From Lunularia cruciata (Eukaryota; Streptophyta; Marchantiopsida; Lunulariales; Lunulariaceae), in contig OX419755.1 of the NCBI GenBank assembly GCA_948567375.1, positions 73,164,944 through 73,228,943 on the forward strand: 64,000 bases of DNA, given 5' to 3'. Made by a program: the position numbers and the translations under genes. This document shows, in pieces, positions 1-11,780 of this stretch. The notes below the pieces were generated by a model that worked only from the letters and a program-made list of their open reading frames with translations, had not been told where the DNA came from and made no database searches. Each line of letters opens with the position of its first letter. Within the stretch, counting starts at the first letter, position 1.

Positions 1-1322
1 GTGGAAATGGAGAATGACCATTGCAAAGAGAGACTTGAATGGAGCTCATACAATGAAGAGGACTATATTGGGGTACTCATGAGAAGGTGGAATCATATCT
101 TGGAGTCTTGTTATATGCAAGATAGAGTGTAGTTTACACAAAGCAGTGAGTTTATATTCAAATATTTTTTGGAGTATTGGATGCTCAGACGTTTAGACAA
201 CTTACTAGAATGGATTTATTATCATTCCAAGCTTTAGTAAATGTTGTACAAAACCACAGAGTATTTAGAAATGCATCTAGAGAAACACACAAACTCCTTT
301 GTGGATATAGGTTGCCCTTGATAGGTTTGGACATCATTGCAATGGGGCAAGTGTGGCAAGAGGGTTAAATTTATGGGGAATCAATGTAGGTTCTATTATG
401 TTGTTTACAAAATGAGTAATGATTGCAAATATTTCTATGTTGGGCAAGGAAGTAAAATGGTTGGATATAGAGGAGAGGTCAAGAATTTCTATAGTTTTTG
501 TGCAAAATGGATTCCATGGGTGTGTGGGTTTAGTGGATGGGACTTTATTCAGATTGTTGCAATGACCCAAAGTAGATGGGGAAATGTACTTTTGTAGGAA
601 GGGATTTTACTCTATTAATGGTCAAGTAGTATGCAAAAATGAGACAAATTATTCATTTTGCAAGAGGTAAGAATTAGTGTTTTGTTCAATGTTGTTGATA
701 ACTATAAAATGATAATATTTATGTATGTAAGGTGCAAATAAGTAACAATGCAAGTATGTTGGGTTCTAGGCACGACATAACATGTATTAAAAGATCACCT
801 ATATGCACTGATTTGAATACAAGGGGAGAGTGTAGTTTGTTTGAGAACCATCAATTTCTGTTAGAGGATTCAGGTTATATTCATATAGCACATTTAGTTC
901 TTTCCTTTAAACAAGCTCGTACACCCAACAAGGCTAATTTTAATAAGTGTCTCACACCCACTAGAGTAGCAAATGAGCATTGTATTGGAATTTTGAAAGC
1001 TAGATGGCATTTGCTCAAAGAAATAAGAAAACAACTAAATGATCCAAGAGAAAATGTAGATATGTGAAGATAGATAATAGTGTGTATTATTCTTCATAAC
1101 TTTCTAAGTAATAGGGCCGATAATTGGGTAGAGGAGGACTTTGATGATTTGGGTTTAGATATAGGAACAAAAGAGCAAAGTGTGGACCAAGTAAACTTTG
1201 AGTGCCATGGAGAGAACCAAGAAGAAACTAGAAATTATGGAATGCAAAAATTTTTGGCCTATATGAGGTCCCTCACAATGCAATATTTATATGACTTCCA
1301 TATCTATGGAATACTTGTATGA
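1..1322 (+). pseudogene. Decayed PIF/Harbinger (HARBI1-like, DDE_Tnp_4) transposase
   Basis: The three forward frames together spell a HARBI1-like transposase, interrupted by stops and frameshifts. Seen in order: an N-terminal stretch at 177-300 (FRQLTRMDLLSFQALV), the family-typical NGASVARGLNLWG near 340-390, the first catalytic block GLVDGT with Asp codon at 536-538, then RKGFYSINGQVV, the second block LLEDSGY with Asp at 867-869, the Glu block ANEHCIGILKARW with Glu at 975-977, and the closing ILHNFL near 1090. All three residues of the DDE triad therefore survive. A gap at about 668-730 begins GTAAG and could be an intron. Stops lie after FRLLQ (about 560) and near 1065. Such transposases cut and paste DNA using a partner Myb-like protein, which I do not see here. 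The element's left end and terminal inverted repeats are outside the window or lost. Confidence 0.85.
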
Positions 1323-2698
1323 ACTTCAATTATGTTGTGATTCAACCAAACTCTTCTATTTATATTTATATACTTTGAGTGATTTGATTCACTTTGAACA
1401 CTCAAGTTATGTACTTTGAGTGGGTTTCTGCCTACTCTTTTATTTATGTACTTTAAGTGAGTTTGATTCACTTGGAATACTTTATGTGTTGAATGAAATA
1501 TTGCACCTGTGCTTTGTCATGCCATTTGTAACATCGCACCTAGATTACTTGGACTCTGGAGTAGTAGTGTTGGTAGTCAGGAGTATTTTGGTAGTTACTC
1601 ATAGACTACTTGTTGGCGGACAGATTTTGTGTTTGGGGTACTAACTACATGGTAGAGCCCACCATCACTTGCACCTTCTGGATTGTAGGGTATGCTGTCA
1701 ATGGGACCATTTGGGTTTGAGACCTAGCTCGAGTCCAAGGAGTATAATTTCAAAGTGCAGCTCCAGAGAGCTCACTTCTCTGATGTTGATCCTTCAAGTT
1801 CTTGGCTATGGTGGACAAAGGCCAGTGAGTGTGACTTGGATCCTCTTAGCTAGAGTAGGTGTGGCTTGACTATAATCAATGCCTAGTTGTTGGTAGATTA
1901 TTGAGTGATAGATCAAGTATTGATCTGATTGAGAGTGATTTGAGTTGTGTAAATGAATTGATTACATCATAAAAGTGAGGTCAAGGTGAAATTGGGTGTA
2001 TGAATTGAGAGTGTTGGTAGTATCTCCAAGACTCGTTAATCGTTGGTAGCTTGTTTGGAGTTCAGGTTTTCCTTGGTGTGCAAAAGCTCATTTGATTGAT
2101 GCAGATTTGGTAGTGAGGTAGACGGTGTGCGGAAGCGTTAGCCAAATTTTGAGCAAAGGGAAGCAATTTTCAAGCAATGGTTGTGATTTTGAGCTCAAGA
2201 GGTGAAAGCAAGACCCATCTAGTGCGAGTTGGGCTCAAAAAGTGAATTGAAGGTGGAGTTAGGAACCCATCCTCGTGAATTTATGATTTGGAGAGTTATT
2301 TCAATTTGGCTCAAGTGGAGAGCTAGTGGAGGATTTGGCAACTTTAGGGATTTATGTCAAATTTTTGCTAGAGTTTATGTCAAATTATGGCCAGATTTGG
2401 AGGAGTTTTTCTCAAGTTAGAGGAGTTTTGCTAAATTTGGAGAGGGTTCAAAGTGGCAAGAAGAAAGGCCTCATTTGGCTAAATTTTGGCATTCAGAGGC
2501 TTTAAGGCATAGGGCTATGGGTTATGAGAGGCTACAAAGGCCTAGAAGAGCCAACAAGCCAACTTGTTGGCGTAAGGCTAGCTATTTTAAGTAGATTTTG
2601 GTCATTGTTTGGCAAAATCTACCCACCCTACTAGATTGTGCGCAATAGGGTTTGAGTCCTAGATCTCTAGTTCCTAGATTGGTGCCCTAGCCAACTGG
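1323..2698. other. Intergenic DNA with no recognised gene
   Basis: No ORF here resembles a known family. The first part (about 1340-1500) has loose repeats of a TACTTTGAGTG-like unit and may be the 3' flank of the Harbinger remnant. The rest is AT-rich with short ORFs below 80 codons that carry no motif. It could be very old transposon sequence. I see no tRNA fold or LTR ends. Confidence 0.5.
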
Positions 2699-3303
2699 AT
2701 GTGTGTGGTATTGTGATATTTAGCTTGGTATTACAAGTACTTGAGAGATATTATTTATATAAAGATAAAGGATGGTTCTACATTAGTCATGATTAGCTAG
2801 AGTTAGTCATAGCTAAGATAGAGTGGACCTTACTTTAGAGGAGGTAGAAAAGATGAGTACCACTATTTTGGATTCTATTGTGTTGACTTGGTATTATTCC
2901 TAGGTGTTTGGCTTTGAGGAAAGAGTTGAGAACTCTTGGGCCCGCAAGCCTTTTTGTTTTGAATTCTTCTATAGTCCAAGGATAGCCCATGTGAAGAAAT
3001 CCTTGACTTAGTGGTTGGGTCAAGATAAGATCACATGCTAGTGGAATATGCCCATGTGATTGGTAACGTTGGTGCTTAACTATTTCACAAGTATATAAAC
3101 AAGGGGTGAGAAAGTACTCATTATCCTTTCATTTTCAACTATCTCTCTCTCATTGAGTTCACTAGTGAGCAATGTCTTGAGTCTTGGAGTGTTAGCCTTG
3201 GAGGAGTATGATGGAGTTGGGGTTCCTTGCCTTCTTAGTCCATGGTGCGTTACCATAATAGCCATCAGAGGTTCATCCTGAGTGAGAGACATGCCGGCTC
3301 ACA
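2699..3303 (+). repeat. Partial 5' LTR of G1 copy A
   Basis: It aligns with the B LTR from its ATGTGTGTGGTATTG segment to the terminal GCCGGCTCACA. The first ~18 bases (starting TGTAACACCC) are absent, and a block before the TATA region is deleted, giving about 605 bp against 679 bp in B. The TATATAAA box is kept near 3094. Confidence 0.88.
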
Positions 3304-4162
3304 TCTTTGGTTCCGTTTCCGTGACCTCTTTAGAAGGCAAGATAATGTTCAGTGTTCAATTCTACATTAGACAGAAGGAGGTTATGAGAGCTCACTTGGA
3401 GAGAATATTAGGAGAGGAGAGGGCTGAACTTATGTTAGAGAACCAAGATCCATTTGTATACCATGTAGTTCATTATGATGTCTTTGAAGTGATTTTGTAT
3501 ATCTTGTACACATGAGAGAATTTGGAGAGAGTGTGTGAGGTGGATTGCAGATTTTGGGGATTAAGGTGATTTTGGGCAAAATCTCAAGTTTGAGATCTGG
3601 ACTTGAAATTTCTACACATAATAGCTTGGGTTATCTGTCAGTTAACACAATTGAAATTATTGTGAGAGCTACTATGTGCACTGGGTTAGAATTTTTGAAA
3701 GTTGATAGGGTAAACTACTCCCGCAACTGCATGCTCTCTAGAAAATTGTACAGAGTCTACTATTTCTTCAATTTTTAGTGAATTGTCCTGAAAATTTCCA
3801 AGAAAATTTAGTGCATTTTATCCTACTTGCTGCCATAAAAATTAGAGAGAGATCATTCTTGCGCAATGAGTTATGAGTTTTTGAAGTGAAGGGGGTGGTT
3901 TTCAAACCAAATCTGAAATATGTGTGCTGAATAGAAAAATGTCTAGGCCAAATGGCTAAATAAAAAGATCTGAAACTTTGCACTGAGGGACACCCTAGAG
4001 TTGTGATCACGTGTGAAAAATTTCAGAGGACTATCATATACTAATTGAGAGATTTGAGTGAAATTGTGAGGAAATGTCAATTCTGTAGAGTTGAGATCTC
4101 ATGCATGAGGAGTTTGAGAGCAACAAAAAGCATGTTTGAGTGTTTAGATTCATCTTGGGAAC

Positions 4163-4564
4163 ATGGAGGGTCACAAAGAGTGGAAATTGAGACTATGCAA
4201 GGTTCCCCAAGGGTTTGAGGTGATTTTAGGGGTGGATTTGAGGAAAAGAGAGTTTACAATAGAATTTGAAGAGAGTGTTGAGAGGATCCAAAAACCTATA
4301 CCACTTGGAGGAAAGAGTGAATCTAAGTGCTTTCTATGTAGAGAGAAGGGACATAAGGCAAGTTCATGTCCATTGACCTTTGAGAGCAAGAGATTGAGGG
4401 AAAGGAGAGGTTTACTTGACTTGGGTTTGCATGTTGGACCTTCTTCACCAAGATCTAAGACCAAGGAGTTGTGTGAGGTTTGTGGAGTTGAAGGACTTCC
4501 AAAAGGACATGAGTGTAGTGGAGTAAAATCACTTTTGGAAAACTTGGTGAAGGATCCTGGATAG
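4163..4564 (+). pseudogene. G1 ORF1 (zinc-knuckle protein), truncated copy in A
   Basis: This is the counterpart of the 157-aa ORF1 of copy B (17269-17742). It starts at the homologous ATG and keeps the cysteine/histidine pattern CFLCREKGHKASSC, with Gly to Arg after the second Cys, and the second CEVC...GHEC cluster. A 12-bp deletion removes four residues after SSPR. A GAGAGA to GATAGA change makes an early stop, leaving 133 codons. Confidence 0.75.
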
Positions 4565-4847
4565 AGTCTTAGTATAGCTATAGAAATACTACCACCTTCA
4601 TCAGCTAGTTCTCAAGATTAGTGATGGAGATAATCTTTCAACTTATGGATAAACTATCCATGAGGGTTTGATTAATATGCACTCTAGGATTTGATGTTGC
4701 TATAGAAATCTTGGAGTAACCTAAGCCTTTTGTGTTCCCTAGGGTGGATTACTCTCAAATGGTGTTAGTCATGTACATACTCTATTAGTTATGGAGTGAG
4801 AGAAAAGAAAAATAAATTGAGGGAAAGAAAGATAGTGAGAGGTTAAG

Positions 4848-7266
4848 ATGAGGAAACTTCTGGTTTTCTTTAGCAAGGATGGAGAAGATGTGGAGGCCTT
4901 TGTGAGAGACTTCAAGAGAGCTTGCATAGGAAACAATGAGAGGAGGAAGAATGAGTGGGCCTCATTATTACTAGATTTCTTTGAGGATGCAACAGTTACA
5001 TGGTATGAGTCAAAATACCAAAAGAGAGAGAGGAGAGATGGGGAAGAGGAGTCTTGGGAGACTTTGACTTCAGCACTCATTGAGAACTTTCTTCTTGATG
5101 AGAGTTATGAGAGATTGATGAGTGAGGTTACATTTCTCAAGCAAGGAGATGGAGAGAAAGTGAGAGTCTATGTGGAAAGAGTGGAAAAGTTAGAGTCCAG
5201 ATTTTGCATAGTGTTGAGGAAAGGTGGAGATGATGTGGAGACTAATATGATTGGCATAGGGGCCATGCTCACCAAGAATTCTGTGGGAGGATTGGGACCA
5301 CAAATTAGAATCAAGGTGAGATATGAGAAACCTTCTTCCAAGGTTGAAGCTATCAAGATCGCAATTTGTATGGAGGAGAGTTTGGTAGGGGATGAGAGTG
5401 ATTTGGTGGTGAAGAAGGTTGTGCATCCTCCTCAAGGCTACAAGTATGGTGGAACTTCTGATACTTTGGTGGTAAGGGTTGCATCTCAAGTAGTAGTTGC
5501 TCCAGTTCTTGCACCTCCACCAAAAGATCCACTTCAAACCATCAGAGAACAACTTGCGGATCTCAAGATCAATGTGGTGCAACTATGGGAGAAGAAAGAG
5601 GTGGATCAGAATGTAGAGAGAGAGCCTAGGAGTTATGGAAACTATCCATATAGAGGAGGTCAACCAACCAACAATTTCAATGATAGAAATTGTTTTGGTT
5701 GTGGAAGAAGAGGCCATATCCAAAGGAATTGCCCAAATTCCACTTACCATGGAGGAAGGAGTTATGAGGGAGCCAATAGAGGGAAAGAGGGAGGTAGTGA
5801 AACCCAAGTGGCTCCTAATCCAAACAAAGGTAAGGGGATAGCATCCATAGATGTGGTTGAGAGCAAGTATGAGAAGGGAGAGTGCTCAAACTCCAAGGGT
5901 CTTAATTTGGAGCTTTTGGCACAAGAGAAGAAGAGAGCTCATTTTGTAGAGGATGTTCACTCTTCTCAAGGATTTACTCCAAGCAAGGATACTCATATGT
6001 CTACTAGGAACACTTGCACCTCAACACCATCAACAACAAAGAGTTCAAGGAAGAAGTTGGGGATGGAGGACTTCTTGATCTCAAAGCAACAATGGAACTA
6101 CAATGTGTTGGAGGATGTTGGTAGTCACAAGGCTAACATCACAGTGGGCCAATTGATTGCTTTGAACCCTACCTTGAGAAAGGAGCTTAGAGGTGGTTTG
6201 AGTTCTACAAGGAGCAAGAGGAAGAAGGAAAAAGCTCCAGTATCAATGGGGGTGGTGGATGCCAAGCCAGCACCATGGAAGGCTTGTGAATATGCCTCCA
6301 AGATTGATGTGAGAGTGAATGGTCACAACATCAAGGATGCATTGGTTGATGGAGGATCAGTAGTGAATGCCATGTTAGAAAGGTTGAAGAAAAAGTTGGG
6401 TATGATACCCTCAAGACCTTCAACATTTGTGGTGAGCATGGCAAACAAGCAACAAGTTCGACCAATAGGGGTGATGGATAAAGTGGTAGTTTCAGTTATG
6501 GGAGTTCAAAATCTCATGACTTTCCAAGTCTTGAAGGATTCAAGCTATGACTTACTTCTTGGAAGGCCATCGTTGAGAGCAGCATGCACAATTGATAGAT
6601 GGCACAAAGGGTACTTGAGGATTGGACCATCAAACCATAGGGTCATAGTTCTTGTGACTAACACCACCAACACTTCACATTCAGATACACCATCTTCTGA
6701 TTGTTGGGAATCAGATTCTGAAGAAAGAGCTTCAGGCGTGGACACAAGCATGGAAGAGGAGACTTCCACGGAGGAAGATGAATCTGAATCTGATTCACAT
6801 GTGTATCTCTTGTGTGCTATGGATTTTTCACTTAAGCTAGAGGTTTTGAAGGACCCAGATAAATCACCATTGACACTTGAGGAGGCAGAGAGAAGGTTAG
6901 CTCCCCTCAAGTATGGCCCAAATGTTACCAAGGAGGAGAAGGTGAGATTTGAGGAGATTTTCCGCAAGTTCATCCATGTGTTTGCTTTTAGTTACAAGGA
7001 TTTGAAGGAAGTCACCTTGGAGGAGCACAAGATAGAGGTGGAGTCACATGCAAGACCAATCCACCAAAAGCAATGTCGCATTAGCCCACCAATATCTTTG
7101 GTTGTGAAGGAGGAGATTGATAAGCTCAAGGGGGCCAGATTTATCTTTGAGGTGGAGAATTCAGAATGGGTATCTCCAATTGTCATTGTGAAGAAAAAGA
7201 ATGGCAAGCTTTGGGTATGTGTGGATTACAAGAAGCTCAATGCTGTTACTAAGAAAGACTACTACC
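4848..7266 (+). pseudogene. G1 gag-protease-RT (5' part) of copy A
   Basis: The frame is open from the homologue of the B start codon through gag, the CCHC knuckle (CFGCGRRGHIQRNC), the protease with VDGGS, and into the RT thumbnail VCVDYKKLNAV. It then runs into N2a and stops at 7319. The RT catalytic IDDF, RNase H and integrase are missing, so no functional polyprotein can be made. Differences from B are scattered, including several changes at conserved sites (for example LRVCVDY to LWVCVDY), as expected for a dead copy drifting neutrally. Confidence 0.88.
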
Positions 7267-7817
7267 TATGGTACCCACATTTTTGTTTTTTTCAAAAATG
7301 GAGAAGAAGAAGTGTATAAAGAAGTTGGATTGCGCCTGTATGGCCGAAGAAGGCAAAGAAAAGAGTCTTTGGGATGAAACCCGAGGTAAAGTGGCTTCGG
7401 GTCATAAGGCGAAGTACTCGGATTTGCCCTGTCAGCATACAACCCAAAGTAAGAAGTCTTCCTATCAGGGGGAGCTCAACCCGAGGCAAAGATAGTGTAA
7501 CAACCTCTCTTTGGGGCGAGAAATTAAAGAAGGGACCATTCAAAACCGGCGGGCCCATACACGTGAAGTACAATTGAAAGTGACAGGCGCATGCAAGAGG
7601 TGTGATTTCTTGGTAGAAACTCAAATTGAAGAAAGACAAAGAAGGTGCGACTCTATAAAAATTGGGCTAACAACAAAGCAATGTCAAGCAATTTTCCTTT
7701 GCCGTTGAGAAGTAGTCCTGCAGGTGATCGAGGGAAGGGAAGTAGAGTTGAAGACGTGCTAGTTGTAGAGGAGAATTCGAGAAAGTGAACTCGAGAGACA
7801 ATGAGGAAGCAGGAAAG

Positions 7818-10248
7818 ATGGGAGGAGGAAAGAAGAACTCCAAATTCACAGTGAGAAATCATGCAATTTGGAGGTTAGATGTGATTGCCAGAATTGAACT
7901 CTTGAGCCAACTTTGGATCACGTTCTTGGCGTGGAACTAGAATGTGAGTTTTCCAGGTTTCATGACGGAGATAATCAAGAGTAAGTGTCTTGATGGCCCT
8001 GGAGAAGAGAAAATCTGGCTCGCTGGATAGAGTCGGATTGGAGATTAGTGCTTGGGAGAGAGGCAGGCGCGGAGCAGGGTGCCACATTCTTGGGGAAGGG
8101 AGAAGTAGTAGAAGAAACCCAAGAAGTGAGGGATGCTTTCTCTTCAAAGAGAACAAAGAATGGGTATAAAGTTGAGAGTTACAAAGATCCAGTGAAGAGA
8201 AGGATCGTGAGTGCTCTCATGTCAATCTTGAAGCCGGAAAGAACGACTTATGTGATGAAACACCAAGCGGTGTTCTTCCATAAGATGTTTGCAAGAGAAC
8301 CTATCAATTGGGCAAGGTGCTTCCATAGGAGAACGAGACAGATGGTGTGGAATTTGCGGGATAAGTTGCCTCCACACTACATTGTGCCATTTGTAACACA
8401 TTTCTACCTTGGGTTGAATTTGCTCAATTTGGCGGAGCGCAGTAGAATGGTGTCTCACTTCCATCCCAACTTGAGAAGAGAAGTCGATGCGAAGGAGCAG
8501 CAATACATTCTTCAAATTTGAAGCACGGATGAGTACTATGCGAAGACGGGCAAGAGCGTGGAGATAGAGGTGAGTACTCCAAAGTCAAAGAAGCAGAGTC
8601 GGCAAGGAAAAGCCGAAGATAAGACAAGACCTTGGAAGACCAAGAGAGGAAACCCGAGGAGAGGCATGGTGGTGATCGCATCAGAAGACGAAGACTTGAA
8701 AGGCGAAGCCGAGTGCAAGTCCAAAGACTCAGAACACGAGGAGGGACCAGAGCTCATGCTACAAAGTGGAGATATGAGTAGCAATAGTGATGAAGGTGGA
8801 GAGATGATGTCGGTGCCTATTGCAGAAGAAGAAGAAGAAGAAGAATTTTGGGTGGAGCTCAAAGAAGAACATAATGCAAAGTTAGAGGACGAGATACCCG
8901 AGCCAGAGGAGAAGAAGTTTACGATTCAGAGAGGAGTTTGGTCAAGACGCAAGGCAAAGTGTGAAGCGAGTCTGAGTAAGGCAAAGGAAGAAGCGAATGC
9001 TAGCTCGGGGAGTGAAGTGTCTATTCCAATATGATGACTATAGAGAAGAAGGCAAGTATCGGGTGAAGAAGAAGTAAGGAAGGAGATTTCTACGCAGGAG
9101 GAAGTAGTTGCAAGTGATGGAGTGGAGTACCTGCAAGAAATTGTGTGCACGTTGTTGGTGAAGTTGGAGCACAAGAAGAAGGAAATGCAATCAACATGTC
9201 CGAAGGTGAAGATTGTGTTGCAAGTATTGGCGAGATTGGGAGAAGAGAACTCGGAGTTGAAGAAGAGTATAACCCGAGGCGAGGAGGAAAGGGAAGTACT
9301 ACGAGGGGAGGCAGTAGTACAAAATCAAGTTATTGAGGACTTGAAGAGAGAAGCGAGGTATAGAGAAGAACTTGTGAAGAAGAGTGACATAGCAAGGGAA
9401 AGACAGGTGGCATAATATGAAATCTTGAAGCAACAGGTTGCTGATTCAAGACTAGAAATCATCCATGCTATGGTGAGGGTAGCAGCAAAGGAACAAGAAC
9501 TTGATAGAGTGATGGAGAGTGTAGAAGAGAAGAAGCAACTGTGGCAGCGGGAGTTGACAGTGAGATATAGGGAAGAAGAGCGATTACAAGAGTTACTCGT
9601 AATCAGGAGGAGAAGATTGTGCAGAAGGAGAAGGAGAAGGAAACAGTGAAAGCCGAGTTTGAGGTAGAGTTGGCAATGTACAGAGAAGATTGGCTTGCAG
9701 ATCAAGAATGTGAGAGAAGAATGAGACTTGAGCCATTGAAGGAGATCGTAATCAAGATGAATGCAATGTTGAGTATAGAGGCCAGTATTCGTATTGAAGA
9801 GACGAGGCTGCACGAGTTGAAGTTGTTGGTGTAGGAGACGAGGAGGAGACAGGCAAAGGATACAGATTTGAACACGTTGTTGATTAGTCTCAGGACTCAT
9901 GTAGATAGGAAGATATTGGAAGTCAAAGACAATATCACGATTAGATTAGATCTAGTGAAATTAGAGATAGATATACTTTAGAAGGACATTAGAGCTAAAC
10001 GCAAAGTAGATGAAGTAGGAGTGCATATGTCTTTGGAGTTACCATTGGAGACATTAGAGAAGAGTGGGTCAGCAGATAAAGAGTTAGATAGATTACCCAT
10101 TAGTGAAATTTCAGATCAGGAAAGAGAACTGTTAGATCTGGTAGGAGATGTAGGAGTTATGAAACCCGAGGACAGAGTAGTAGGAAGTACAATTACGTCG
10201 GGATCGGGTTTGAAAGCCAAAGAAGAAGTAGACATCGGATCAGATTAG
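7818..10248 (+). pseudogene. N2 coiled-coil protein, broken copy
   Basis: I do not recognise this protein with confidence. It starts at an ATG homologous to that in N2c (MGGGKK versus MAKKVT) and changes frame before 8048. A globular region follows (8048-8518: NGYKVESYKDP, ERTTYVM, FHKMFA, PPHYIVPFVTHFYLGLNLL), then an in-frame TGA (8519-8521). After it come a Lys-rich then acidic, Ser-rich stretch (8558-9034), Glu/Lys-rich heptads typical of coiled coil (9122-9834, in more than one frame), and an acidic tail ending KAKEEVDIGSD. N2c gives the same domain order at roughly half the residues identical, many changes conservative. Weak resemblance to plant retroelement ORF1-type or 'putative plant transposon protein' domains is an impression from memory only. 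Confidence 0.6.
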
Positions 10249-10366
10249 AAACCGATTTGAGATTTGAATAGGTAGATATGAAGAGGTGCATTGCCATTTT
10301 GGATCTATAGGTTTGTAGAGTCATTAGGAAGATGTGCATTAGGAAGATAATTGTCAATTGCTTCAC

Positions 10367-10374
10367 TATTTAAG
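10367..10374 (+). promoter_or_regulatory. TATA-like box of N2a
   Basis: TATTTAAG lies in a block conserved in all three N2 copies (CTTCACTATTTAAGAGTGGC here). The equivalent is TATTTAAG at 51060-51067 in N2c and the weaker TACTTAAG near 24903 in N2b. In N2c it lies about 680 bp before the CA end, where the U3/R boundary of an LTR would be expected. Confidence 0.4.
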
Positions 10375-10888
10375 AGTGGCATTTGCAATCATGTTGTTTA
10401 GTGCTCATTATTTTTGAGAATAGATAAAGCAAAGTGCTATGAAGTAATGCTCATCACTGGAGCTTGATTTCGAGTATCAGCTTTGGAATTGTGTTTGTGC
10501 ATGTTTGGAGAATTTTGACGTGCAAGTCAGTGTGCTTGTTGGATGTTAGATTCCATAGCCTTGATCTTCATTTTGTGTGTTTGATCCTGAGTGAAGTGCA
10601 ATCGGAGCAATGCCTTGACAGATCTGAGAGGAATTGTAGTGTTGGTAGTATTTTTCATTTGTGAGTGCAGTGCGAGGTTGATGTGAAGCAATTTTGATCA
10701 AGGAAGTTGTGCCTTAAGTGGAGGGGTGGAACATAATTCTGAGGCAAAGTTGTTTTGCAATGAAGTGCCATTTTCAGGAGAGCCTGAATCATCCCAATCA
10801 AGATTGCTTGGAAAGATTTGATGGAGTTGTGATTATGGAGTGTTAATTTGTGACAAGACTGCAAATCAGTGCTTGTTACTCTCTTCTG

Positions 10889-11640
10889 GGACTAGCCATA
10901 TGATCTAGATGTCCAAGAGCTAGCCATATGATCTAAATGTGAAGTTTGGTTTGGTAACATCTAGAATGATGTTATACATGATGTCAAAATAGATAAGATA
11001 GAAGTATCACCAAAAGAGTACTTTTACTAATAGTGCAGAAATTGAAATAGACTTGAGAACCTTAGAATCAATAGCTAGACATATGATTTAAAAGTGAGAA
11101 TTGGTTTGGTAACATCTGGAAGGATGTTACACATGATGGACTAAACAGATCAGAAAGAGGTATCACCAAAAGTGGACTTCTACAAATAGAGTAGGAACCG
11201 AAATATGCCTAAAATCTTTGAAGGCAATTTTGGAGGCCTAAACGGATGAATTAGGCCTTGAAAATGTGCACATTCCCCCCAATAGAGGAAAGGATATCAT
11301 TCCCTTCCCTTGCTTTGTCTCATCAAGAGCTTTCTAATGGTACCTTACTCACGTGATTTTGAGATTCTTATAGGAAGATTCCCTAAAAGATTCCCTTTGG
11401 TCAAAGCTTGTTTGACCAACCAGATAGGACCTAGACCAAACATGTCACCCATCCAAGTAAGTAATCCAAGGGTGGAGCTTGCTGACATGTCACTTATCTG
11501 TGTCCCTAATCCTATAGTGGAGCTTCTTTGGAGGAGATCCTCTTTGTCTACATAATAAAGAGAAGGTGCTCCCTTGGGGCATCGATTGTTTGAGTGTGCA
11601 ATCTGTGTTTTCTCTCTTCTCTTGTCCTTGGAGTATTACA
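10889..11640 (+). repeat. 5' LTR of C3 element X
   Basis: It matches Y (63424 onward) from CCAAGAGCTAGCC on and ends GGAGTATTACA, the inverted counterpart of the intact family start TGTAATACC seen at 26503 and 63424. The first bases are missing. A ~23-bp stretch (10889-10911) repeats the GCCATATGATCTAGATG block that follows, so the left edge is rearranged. Confidence 0.85.
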
Positions 11641-11641
11641 A

Positions 11642-11653
11642 TGGTATCAGAGT
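11642..11653 (+). other. Primer-binding site, initiator Met tRNA type
   Basis: TGGTATCAGAGT begins one base after the LTR end. TGGTATCAGAGC is the familiar plant retrotransposon site complementary to the 3' end of initiator tRNA-Met. Only the last base differs. Confidence 0.85.
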
Positions 11654-11780
11654 GAGTGTTTTAGTCCAAGAGAGTGGATCACCCCTCTTGGAATAGTACG
11701 AACTACTGAAACTAAGTAATTTGAGGTGGAGAACGTAGAATAGTTGCTAGACTTAGGAAGGACTTTAGAGAGCGGATGGG

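Larger units (their letters stand above)
2699..7266 (+). mobile_element. G1 Ty3/gypsy copy A, old and 3'-truncated
   Basis: This is an old copy of the same family as B (15730-23531), with substitutions and small indels throughout. It keeps most of a 5' LTR, the primer-binding region, the small ORFs, gag, protease and the start of reverse transcriptase. It stops abruptly at ...GACTACTACC where N2a begins. The RT core, RNase H, integrase and 3' LTR are missing at this locus. Fragment G at 62555-63423 (minus strand) starts at exactly the point where A stops. Confidence 0.9.
7267..10888 (+). mobile_element. N2a: pol-less TG...CA element, 3' end lost
   Basis: Its left end TATGGTACCCACATTTTT matches the starts of N2b (TGTGGTACTCACATTTTT) and N2c (TGTGGTGCCCACATTTTT). 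It lies directly after ...CTACC of copy A. Its right part matches N2b and N2c up to CTCTTCTGGG, then changes abruptly into a C3 LTR, so about 130 terminal bases are missing. The interior encodes the N2 coiled-coil protein remnant. I see no reverse transcriptase, integrase, transposase, primer-binding site or internal direct repeat. Confidence 0.75.

Noticed and set aside
2640-2700. Possible tRNA-like GGGTTTGAGTCCTAGA segment
   Set aside because: It resembles a T-arm only loosely. No acceptor stem, anticodon arm or D arm could be built around it.
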